This document shows positions 25,273 to 32,218 of a stretch of DNA of 64,000 nt, one piece after another. The translations under genes and the position numbers were made by a program. Positions within the stretch are counted from its first letter, which is position 1; every line of letters begins with the position of its first letter. The DNA is from Roseateles_B sp041913905 (lineage in GTDB: Bacteria; Pseudomonadota; Gammaproteobacteria; Burkholderiales; Burkholderiaceae_C). The notes below the pieces were generated by a model, which was not told where the DNA came from, ran no database searches, and was given only the letters and a program-made list of their open reading frames with translations. Where the stretch lies: assembly GCA_041913905.1 (NCBI GenBank), contig JAYSEK010000019.1:28155-92154 (forward strand), in the 5' to 3' direction.

Positions 25273-27169
25273 ATGCGGCCAAGCTCGCCGCGTACGGATC
25301 CAGCGCGTCCTCCGCCCTGGCGAGGGGCAGGTCCGTCAGCGCGGCAAAGCGTGCCGGCGTGATCTGCCCCTGGTCCATCAGCTCGTCGATGAGTGCCAGC
25401 AGCGCGACGCGATGCGTTTCGATCAGCCTCGTGGCGCGCGCATGCTCGGCCTGGAGCAGCGCCTCGATCGGCGCATTGCTGTCTTCGACATCCGTGCAGA
25501 GGTTGTCTTCACTGTCGGCCGACACATCGCAGCGGCCGATGCGTGCGCCGTGGCCCAGGTGGCGCATCATGCGGGCCGCTGTTTCGGTGGCCTTGCGCAG
25601 ATCGCTTTCGGCTCCACTTGAGGCCATCTCCGGCCCGAAGACCAGCAGCTCGGCGGCGCGACCTGCGAGGCTGGTGCAGATGGAGTCCTGCAGATTGCGA
25701 CGGGACCAAACCTTGCGGGCGCTGTAGGCGTTGTAGCCGCCCTCGAAGCTGGCCACATGGATCTTGATTTCCTGCGGTGCGCGGCCGAAGAGCAGGGCAT
25801 GGACCAGGCCATGGCCGGCCTCGTGCACGGCCAGCAGGGCGCGGAAATCGGCGTTGTGGCGCTGACGAAGGCGACTGATCTCGAAGGGCGCGGCGATGGT
25901 GTGCGACAGGCCACGGCAGCGGGCCACCAGGCCCTGTCCATTGGCGCCGAGGCGCACGCTGTCGCCGAGCTCTGCGCCGTGTTCCAGCGCCCACAGCGCC
26001 GCCTTGGCCAGACCGGATCCGAGGATGGCGTGCAGCGACGAGAACAGCGGGCGCGTGCCTTGCGCGGGGAAGACGGCGTTGGCATAGACCTGTGCGTGCA
26101 GGCTGGCCTCCAGCTCGAAACGCAGGCCGCAGCGAGCCTCGGCCTCACGGGCATAGCGGGCGCAACTGTGCGCGATCAGCTGCTCGTAGGCGCGCCGCGA
26201 GAGCGACGGATACACCACATGCTCATTGCCAAGGCGCGCCACCTGCTCGGGCTTGAAGCGCCTGTTGAGTGCCTGCTTGACGTCGATGACGCTCAATTGG
26301 CGAGTCATCTCATGAAAGATGTCGGCATCGCTGTCGCAGTCGTCCACGCTGGTGGCGAGGTCCTCGTACATCTCGTCGAGATTGCCGCAGACGAAGATGA
26401 GCAGGCGGCTGTAGTCGGTCTCCCAGCGCTGCTGTCCGTTTTCGCGGAAGGCCTGCAGGCGCTCCTGGATCTGCTCCGGCGTCCAGGCCATGATCTCCAT
26501 CAGGGGCTCGTCGAGCTTGAGATTGCGCCGCAGCTCCTTGGCTTCCCAGCTGCGCAGCTTGAAGCGCAGCTGGGCATCGTCCTCCTCGGCACGTTCGGCG
26601 TCGAAGGCGGCCTCGGCGATGGAGGACTCGATGTCGCCCAGCAGCGATAGCGCGGGCGGCAGGCGGCCGTCGGAGAGCAGGGCCCAGACGTCTTGATATC
26701 GCTCGACCCGCAAGTCGCCACGCTTGCTGTCGATGGTACGGAAGCGCTGGAACTCGTCGAGCGCGAGGACGCCCGGTTCGCCCTCGCGCATACCCGACTG
26801 CGCCAGCATGCCCGAGACGCTCTGCGCGCCGCGCCAGCCGGCGCCGTTGGAGAAGCCGTCCATCTGGACTTCGACGAAGCGGTCATAGAAGCCCAGCAGT
26901 TGCGTCAGGCGGCGCACGAGTTGGGTCTTGCCGGTGCCGGTCAGGCCCCAGAGGCAGACGATGACCGGGCGCGAGACCAGCTCGGGCAGCAGGTACCAGG
27001 CGCGTATCGAGTCGATGACGCGGTCGATGATGGGGTCGATGCCAAGGAGCTCGGTCTTGAGCTGGGCGGCAATCTCTTGCAGCCTGCGTTGGTCCTGGGC
27101 GAGCTGTTCGCGCGTTGGCTCACGCGTCCAGGCGCGCGGGGCGGGGCGCAGTTCACGGGACTCATTCAT
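25145..27169 (-). CDS. AAA+ ATPase fused to FtsH-type M41 zinc protease
   Basis: A 674-aa soluble protein with no membrane helix. Residues about 40-310 form an AAA+ module of the Clp/HslU kind: Walker A GLTGTGKT (75-82), Walker B VLALDE (134-139), a sensor region FVCGN (259-272) and a double arginine LNRRF (301-305). Residues about 440-600 are an FtsH-type peptidase: zinc motif HEAGH (449-453), SLAGRAAE, and SSGAESDLRKAT, whose Asp (523) aligns with the third zinc ligand of FtsH. FtsH itself has N-terminal membrane helices and a different AAA domain, so this is a distinct architecture. Start 27169 has GGATTGGG upstream and overlaps a small upstream gene. Substrate unknown. Confidence 0.85.
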   Translation of the reverse strand: MNESRELRPAPRAWTREPTREQLAQDQRRLQEIAAQLKTELLGIDPIIDRVIDSIRAWYLLPELVSRPVIVCLWGLTGTGKTQLVRRLTQLLGFYDRFVEVQMDGFSNGAGWRGAQSVSGMLAQSGMREGEPGVLALDEFQRFRTIDSKRGDLRVERYQDVWALLSDGRLPPALSLLGDIESSIAEAAFDAERAEEDDAQLRFKLRSWEAKELRRNLKLDEPLMEIMAWTPEQIQERLQAFRENGQQRWETDYSRLLIFVCGNLDEMYEDLATSVDDCDSDADIFHEMTRQLSVIDVKQALNRRFKPEQVARLGNEHVVYPSLSRRAYEQLIAHSCARYAREAEARCGLRFELEASLHAQVYANAVFPAQGTRPLFSSLHAILGSGLAKAALWALEHGAELGDSVRLGANGQGLVARCRGLSHTIAAPFEISRLRQRHNADFRALLAVHEAGHGLVHALLFGRAPQEIKIHVASFEGGYNAYSARKVWSRRNLQDSICTSLAGRAAELLVFGPEMASSGAESDLRKATETAARMMRHLGHGARIGRCDVSADSEDNLCTDVEDSNAPIEALLQAEHARATRLIETHRVALLALIDELMDQGQITPARFAALTDLPLARAEDALDPYAASLAAFRNEARRERVQGALAGAPPHRTAALGQAAARHRRPDGTTCRG

Positions 27170-27404
27170 CCCAATCCTTTCTTCGCAGCAGCGCCTGCAG
27201 CGCCACGCGGTCGGCGCGGCGCTGGGCTCCGCGGCTTTGGATGTGCTGACCAGCGCCGCGCATGCCACGCTGGCCGAGCGCACGCGCCACGGGGTCGCGC
27301 GCACCGGGGCTCGTCTCGAGCACCAGCGTCATGGGCTGTTTCATGCGGCGCAGGGCCTTGACCCGCCCCTCCTGGAGGGCGCGGGAACGGAGTTGTGCAC
27401 TCAT
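27162..27404 (-). CDS. Small basic hypothetical protein upstream of AAA-M41 protease
   Basis: An 80-aa Arg-rich frame (start MSAQLRSRALQEGRVKALRRM) whose stop overlaps the start region of the protease gene by 8 bp (27162-27169), an arrangement typical of coupled genes. I recognise no family, and it has no signal peptide or membrane helix. It may be a partner, adaptor or substrate of the protease. Only a weak ribosome site (GGAAAC) is seen, so it could still be a chance frame. Confidence 0.5.
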   Translation of the reverse strand: MSAQLRSRALQEGRVKALRRMKQPMTLVLETSPGARDPVARALGQRGMRGAGQHIQSRGAQRRADRVALQALLRRKDWDE

Positions 27405-27724
27405 GGCGGTTTCCGAAAAGCAAATGCCCCGGCTCGATGGCTGCGGGGCAATGCCTGCCGCGCGGTCTGAGGCCGTATCTGGGAACAGACACGGTTCAGC
27501 CGGGGCTCGGGAACCGTGTTCAGTCGATCGTCGAGATGAACAGGGAGGACATAAGAGGGATCTCCGTCATGCGGGCGCTGTCGTGGGCGCCTTCAGCAAT
27601 AGGGGCCGGATGATGCAGATCCAAGCGCGCGCAGGCAAGAAGTTTGGGCGTTTTGCGTTGTGGTGCGCCAACAGCGCGCCAAGGAGCACCGACAATTCCG
27701 CCGACCCCGGCCGATGACAGCATC
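27405..27724. other. Divergent intergenic region, nothing recognised
   Basis: A 320-bp gap between the small basic gene (minus) and the AraC-type regulator (plus). No promoter, RNA gene or strong inverted repeat stands out. The open plus-strand frame that runs into the araC gene from 27644 is not family-like before ATG 27725. Confidence 0.4.
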
Positions 27725-28507
27725 ATGCGTCCCACCCCTCTTGCCCACGCCCTCCACATCCGCACCCATGTCTCCCACACCGTGCGCACGGCCACCCTGC
27801 GCGACGACCTGGTGGGCTGGGTGGTGGCAGGCCGCAAGCGGCTGGTCGGTGCTCGCGGCGAGCTGGGCTTCGCGCGGGGCGACGCCTTCCTCATCCCCCG
27901 CGCCACGCAGTGGGACGTGGTCAACGAGGCGGCGCCGGGGGGCGGCTATGAAGCCCGCTTGATGAGCTTTGCGCCGGAGCTGGTCGAACGCTTCCATCAG
28001 CGATTCGGACAGTTCTCGGGCCTGGCGCCGGTGCAGGGCTGCGCCGGCACCCGCGCCGACGACGCCTTGGTGTCCACGCTGGCTCACGCCTCCTCGGCCT
28101 TGCAGGACGCTGAGTCCTCGCAGGCGGTGCAGGAGCATCGTGCCCTGGAGGTGCTGCTGCTGCTGGCCGAGCGCGGCCTGGTCTTTGCACCGCCCCATGC
28201 GCTGGGCTGGGCGGACCGCGTGCAGCGCCTGGTCGGACAGCAGCCGCAGGCCGACTGGAGCGTGGAGGCGGTGGCTCGGGCCTTCCACGTCAGTGCCAGC
28301 ACGCTGCAGCGCCGCCTGGGCGAGGAGGGCAGCTCAGTGAGCCGCTGTGTGCGCGAGGTGCGACTGGAGACGGCCATGGCGCTGCTGCAGGGCTCCGAGC
28401 TGCCGGTCTCCCTCGTCGCTGCCCGTTGCGGCTATGAGTCCCACAGCCGCTTCACGGCGGCTTTCAAGCAGCGCTACGGCTATGCGCCCTCGCACCTGCG
28501 GCCTTGA
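27725..28507 (+). CDS. AraC family transcriptional regulator
   Basis: A 260-aa regulator. The N-terminal part (with RGDAFLIPRATQWDVV) resembles a cupin-type sensing domain. The C-terminal 100 residues hold two helix-turn-helix units: VEAVARAFHVSASTLQRRL and LVAARCGYESHSRFTAAF, followed by YGYAPSHLR, the standard AraC ending. Start MRPTPLAHAL at 27725 is preferred over an upstream in-frame ATG. The next gene encodes a PEBP-family protein and might be a target, which is inference. Confidence 0.92.
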   Translation: MRPTPLAHALHIRTHVSHTVRTATLRDDLVGWVVAGRKRLVGARGELGFARGDAFLIPRATQWDVVNEAAPGGGYEARLMSFAPELVERFHQRFGQFSGLAPVQGCAGTRADDALVSTLAHASSALQDAESSQAVQEHRALEVLLLLAERGLVFAPPHALGWADRVQRLVGQQPQADWSVEAVARAFHVSASTLQRRLGEEGSSVSRCVREVRLETAMALLQGSELPVSLVAARCGYESHSRFTAAFKQRYGYAPSHLRP

Positions 28508-28607
28508 GCCCCTCTGCGGCGTCGCGCACAGCAATTGACGTGGCAAGGCCAGGACTGAGAGGCGGGGCCCCGCCATCATGCGGACTCCTCACTGAATGGA
28601 GTTCCCC

Positions 28608-29174
28608 ATGCTTAGAACCACGCTGCTGTCCAGCCTGCTGCTGGGCTGCGCCGCCTGCCTTCAGGCCGCTCCCGCTTTCGAGCTTCACAGCCCGGAGATT
28701 CGTCCCGGCGCCTTGATGGACAAGCGCTTCGAGTTCAAGGGCTTTGGCTGCGATGGCGAGAACCAATCGCCGGCGCTGGCCTGGCGCGGCGCACCGGAAG
28801 GGGCGCGCAGCTACGCTGTTACTGTCTACGATCCCGATGCCCCGACAGGTTCTGGATGGTGGCACTGGATGGTGGTCAACATCCCCGCCGACGTGCGTTC
28901 GCTGGCGGCCGACGCCGGGGCCGTGGGCGGCGCCAAGTTGCCGGCGGGGGCGTCCCAGCTGCGCATCGACTATGGCATGGCCGGCTGGGGTGGCACCTGC
29001 CCGCCGCAGGGCGACAAGCCGCATCGCTACATCTTCACGGTCTATGCGCTGAAGGTGCCGCAGCTGGACTTGCCGCCTGATGCCACCGCCGCACTGGCCG
29101 GCTACATGATCAAGGCCAACGCCCTGGGCCAGGCCAGCTTCACGGCTCGCTACGGGCGCGCCAAGCCTCGCTGA
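28608..29174 (+). CDS. YbhB/YbcL family (PEBP-like) secreted protein
   Basis: A 188-aa phosphatidylethanolamine-binding-protein-like protein with a signal peptide (MLRTTLLSSLLLGCAACLQA). Family landmarks are NQSPALAWRGAPEGARSYAVTVYDPDAPTG in pieces, WWHWMVVNIP, and GWGGTCPPQGDKPHRY with the ligand-pocket His. The molecular role of bacterial members is not settled. ATG 28608 is chosen because GGAG lies 7 bp ahead; an in-frame ATG at 28596 has no such site. Confidence 0.93.
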   Translation: MLRTTLLSSLLLGCAACLQAAPAFELHSPEIRPGALMDKRFEFKGFGCDGENQSPALAWRGAPEGARSYAVTVYDPDAPTGSGWWHWMVVNIPADVRSLAADAGAVGGAKLPAGASQLRIDYGMAGWGGTCPPQGDKPHRYIFTVYALKVPQLDLPPDATAALAGYMIKANALGQASFTARYGRAKPR

Positions 29175-29200
29175 GCCTGACGCTTCGCCGGCCCGCCATC

Positions 29201-29866
29201 TCAGCCCTTGGCTTTCACCGCCGCCAGTTGCCGCTCCGAATCCGCCTTGCGGTCAGCGGCGACCTTCTGCGCAGCAGGCCGCTCGCCAACGAGCTTGACG
29301 TAGCTCTTCCAGTCCACGCCGTGCGCGGCCAGCAGGTCTTCGCCCAGCACGGCCTTGGTGGCCGTAGCGACCAGGGGCAGGCTGGCCCAGGCGGCGCAGT
29401 CGGCCTGGCTGAAGGTCTCGCCGCCCACGTAGGGCGCGAAGCGGGCAAGGCGCTTGAAGGCGGGAATGTTCTTGTTCAGCGTCTTGCGCACCCATTCCTG
29501 CTTGGACTCGCTCACCGTGCCGCCGAAGAAGGCCTGGGCATAGAGCTCGCGCGCCACCAGCTCCAGGTGCAGTTCGATGAAGGTGGTCAGCTCGCGCAGC
29601 TTGGCGGCGGCATAGGGCTCGGCGGGGAGCAGCGGGTGCGCCGGATAGGCCGCTTCCAGGTAGTCCAGGATGACCTGGCTCTCGCACAAGGGACCCTGCG
29701 CCGTCTTGATGAAAGGCACCTTGCCCAGCGGAGAGCAGCTCAGCACGGCTTCGTCGGAAGACCTGGTCATCACCAGCTCTTCCTGGAAGGGGATCTGCTT
29801 CTCCAGCAGGGCCAGCTTGACCTTGTTGTAGTAGTTGGACAGCGACAGGCCGCACAGTGTGATCAT
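29201..29866 (-). CDS. Glutathione S-transferase
   Basis: A 221-aa GST. The thioredoxin-like N-terminal half opens ITLCGLSLSNYYNKVKLALLE, has the cis-Pro motif GKVPFI and the glutathione-binding ESQVILDYLE. The C-terminal helical half includes FSQADCAAWASLPLV. It likely conjugates or reduces small electrophiles; the substrate is not predictable. Convergent with the PEBP-like gene (26-bp gap). Confidence 0.93.
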   Translation of the reverse strand: MITLCGLSLSNYYNKVKLALLEKQIPFQEELVMTRSSDEAVLSCSPLGKVPFIKTAQGPLCESQVILDYLEAAYPAHPLLPAEPYAAAKLRELTTFIELHLELVARELYAQAFFGGTVSESKQEWVRKTLNKNIPAFKRLARFAPYVGGETFSQADCAAWASLPLVATATKAVLGEDLLAAHGVDWKSYVKLVGERPAAQKVAADRKADSERQLAAVKAKG

Positions 29867-29981
29867 CGAGGTCTCCCTGAGGTGGATGGAATGCGCGGAG
29901 TCTAGGCGGACGGCGCGCCGCGGGCTGGCGCGCGTGCGACAGGCGCTCCGAGCCAGGGGTCTTTGTGAGCGCGGCGCCCCC

Positions 29982-30875
29982 TCAGCGGTTCACCAGCAGG
30001 ATGCCCAGGGCCAGGCCGGCCATGGCGCCCATCAGCCGTCCCGAGACGGCTTCGCCGAGCAGCACGTTGCCGGCCAGCAGGCCGAACAGCGGCGTGCTCA
30101 GCGTGAAGCTGGCCAGCCGGGTGGCGGGATAGTGGCGGATCAGCCAGAACCACAGCAGGTAGCTGGCGAAGGACACGGTCACCGCCTGGAAGCCGAACAG
30201 GCCCGCGAGGCGCCAGCTCCAGTGCAGCGGCCAGGCTTCACCGGCCCAGACGGCGCCTGCGCATAGCAGGACGGCCGAGACGGCGAGCTGGTAGAACAGC
30301 GTCTTCTCTGCGCTGGCGCTGGACAGGCGAGTTGCCCGGATCGCTAGTGTGGTGCCACCCCACAGCAGCGCAGCCAGCAGGCCCAGGGCGTCGCCCAGCC
30401 ACTGGCGCGGCGCGTCCGCCGCTGGCGCGCCAAAGCCCTCTGCAAAGGCAAAGGCCACCGCCCCAAAGGCCAGCAGCAGGCCCGCGCTCTGGCGCAGGTT
30501 CAGGCGTTCGGCATGGGCGATGAAGGGCATGCCCAGCGCCACCACGAAGGGCGCCAGGTAGATCCACACGACCATGCGCGCCGCCGTCGTGTACTGCATG
30601 CCGGCGTAGATGCAGGCGAACTCGGCCGCGAAGAGCCCACCCACCAGCAGGCCGCCGGGCAGGCTGCCGTCGCGCCGAAAGAGCGGGATGCCGCGCTGCC
30701 GCGCCCAGGCCCAGACCAGCAGCGCCGCCACAGCCGAGCGCAGGCCGGCCTGCCACATCGGGGTGATCTCGCTCAGCGCCGCCTTGATGGCCACCTGGCC
30801 CAGTCCCCACAGCAGGCAGCAGCCCAGCAGCGAGGTGATGGCGAAAAGGTCGAGATGGGATCGGCGTTCGGTCAT
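29982..30875 (-). CDS. EamA/DMT superfamily transporter
   Basis: A 297-aa inner-membrane protein with ten predicted helices in two EamA repeats: the first from ITSLLGCCLLWGLGQVAIKAAL, the second from WLGDALGLLAALLWGGTTLAIRA. Drug/metabolite exporters of this type move amino acids or other metabolites; no substrate is evident. Start MTERRSHLD at 30875 is chosen over a longer frame to 31139 that has no similarity. Divergent from the acetyltransferase. Confidence 0.9.
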   Translation of the reverse strand: MTERRSHLDLFAITSLLGCCLLWGLGQVAIKAALSEITPMWQAGLRSAVAALLVWAWARQRGIPLFRRDGSLPGGLLVGGLFAAEFACIYAGMQYTTAARMVVWIYLAPFVVALGMPFIAHAERLNLRQSAGLLLAFGAVAFAFAEGFGAPAADAPRQWLGDALGLLAALLWGGTTLAIRATRLSSASAEKTLFYQLAVSAVLLCAGAVWAGEAWPLHWSWRLAGLFGFQAVTVSFASYLLWFWLIRHYPATRLASFTLSTPLFGLLAGNVLLGEAVSGRLMGAMAGLALGILLVNR

Positions 30876-31114
30876 GACGGGTACTGCAAGGAGCGGGAGG
30901 CGCAAGGGAGAATGAGGCCGCAGGGCCGGCGGCGGTGCACGGCGTGGGTGCATTGTGCGGGCAGGGCTGCACGAAGCTGGCGCAGGCTGGGCGAATGCCG
31001 CCACAGGCTGCGCCGCGTTGGTGCGTGAGCGGCAATATCGGCGGGCGAACGCTGGCATGCGGCTTGCGCGGAACGGCGCACCGTGGCCGAACTCGAACGC
31101 TGGAAGGAATCCTG

Positions 31115-31612
31115 ATGCTCGCCGCTCCCTTGTCCCCACTGCCCGCCGCCGGCCTTTGCCTGCGCCTGGATGACCTCAGCGATCGCCGCATCGCCGCCTT
31201 GCTGGAAGAGCATCTGGCGGACATGCGGCGCGTATCGCCGCCGGAGAGCGTGCATGCGCTGGACCTCGCCAAGCTGAAACGGCCGGAGATCCGTTTCTGG
31301 ACCGCCTGGGACGCCGCGGGCGAGCTACTGGGCTGCGGCGCACTCAAGCGCCTCAGCGGCGACCACGCCGAGATCAAGTCCATGCGCACGGCCACTGCGG
31401 CCCGCGGCCGGGGTGTGGCTCGCGCGGTGCTGAACCGCCTGCTGGACGATGCGCGCGACCAGGGGGTGCGTCGCCTGAGCCTGGAGACCGGCACCCAGCC
31501 CTTCTTCGCCCCGGCCCATGCGCTGTACCGCTCTGCGGGCTTCGAGGTCTGCGGCCCCTTCGAGGGCTATGTCGAAGACCCGTACAGCCTTTTCATGACG
31601 CGCAGCCTTTGA
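31115..31612 (+). CDS. GNAT family N-acetyltransferase
   Basis: A 165-aa acetyltransferase. The acetyl-CoA-binding motif A is seen as EIKSMRTATAARGRGVARAVLNRLL (R/Q-x-x-G-x-G/A type), followed by LSLETGTQ and ALYRSAGFEVCGPF. The sequence resembles the YsnE/PhnO-like subgroup. The ATG at 31115 is preceded by GGAAGGA. The acceptor is unknown. Confidence 0.92.
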   Translation: MLAAPLSPLPAAGLCLRLDDLSDRRIAALLEEHLADMRRVSPPESVHALDLAKLKRPEIRFWTAWDAAGELLGCGALKRLSGDHAEIKSMRTATAARGRGVARAVLNRLLDDARDQGVRRLSLETGTQPFFAPAHALYRSAGFEVCGPFEGYVEDPYSLFMTRSL

Positions 31613-31645
31613 TCATGCGCGCGCTGTGCGGCGGTGACGGGCGCT

Positions 31646-32218
31646 TCAGCGCCTGCCGCCACGCAGCAGCAGCAGGCCGCACAGCAGGCCGGCGGCTGCG
31701 CCCGCCAGATGGGCGAAGGGCGCGATGGGCACGTCCCAGCCGATCACCGCGCGCAGCGGCGCGCCCAGCGGCTGCTCGGACAGCAGTTTGAGCAGCAGGC
31801 CCAGGCCGATGGCCGCGCCCAGGGCGCGTTCGCGGCCCTTGCGCTGCCACAGCATCACCGCGAGCACCGCCACGCCTGCATGCAGCACGCCCGACAGCCC
31901 GCCGTAGCGGTGCAGGCCCGGCTGCAGCAGCAGGCCCAGTTGCGTCAAAGGCCAGGCGATGAACCAGGCCAGGGTCGCCCGTCCGCCGGGCTCGCTGGCC
32001 CAGCCCAGCAGCGCCAGCACCAGGCAACCCGCCAGGTTGGCCAGCAGGTGCTGCCAGCTCCAGTGCACCAGGGCACCGGTCCAGAGCCGCCAGGGTTGAT
32101 GCCAGACGAGTTCGGGCTGCCAGTCGATCCGGCCGCCGGGCAGCACGCTGCTGGCGAGCAGGGCTGCCAGCAGGGCCAGCGCCGCGGCGGCGGCGCAGAG
32201 GGTGGTCCAGGCGCGCAT
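31646..32218 (-). CDS. rrtA: Rhombosortase (rhomboid-family GlyGly-CTERM protease)
   Basis: A 190-aa membrane protein with about six helices. HWSWQHLLANLAG fits the rhomboid helix-2 region with its His and Asn, GLSGVLHAG has the catalytic Ser in the GxSG-type motif as rhombosortases carry it (GLSGVLH), and the His in IAPFAHLAGAAAG completes the dyad. Rhombosortases cleave the GlyGly-CTERM tail of surface proteins exported by type II secretion. Its start shares one base with the glnE stop (TGATG). No GlyGly-CTERM substrate is seen in this window. Confidence 0.85.
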   Translation of the reverse strand: MRAWTTLCAAAAALALLAALLASSVLPGGRIDWQPELVWHQPWRLWTGALVHWSWQHLLANLAGCLVLALLGWASEPGGRATLAWFIAWPLTQLGLLLQPGLHRYGGLSGVLHAGVAVLAVMLWQRKGRERALGAAIGLGLLLKLLSEQPLGAPLRAVIGWDVPIAPFAHLAGAAAGLLCGLLLLRGGRR

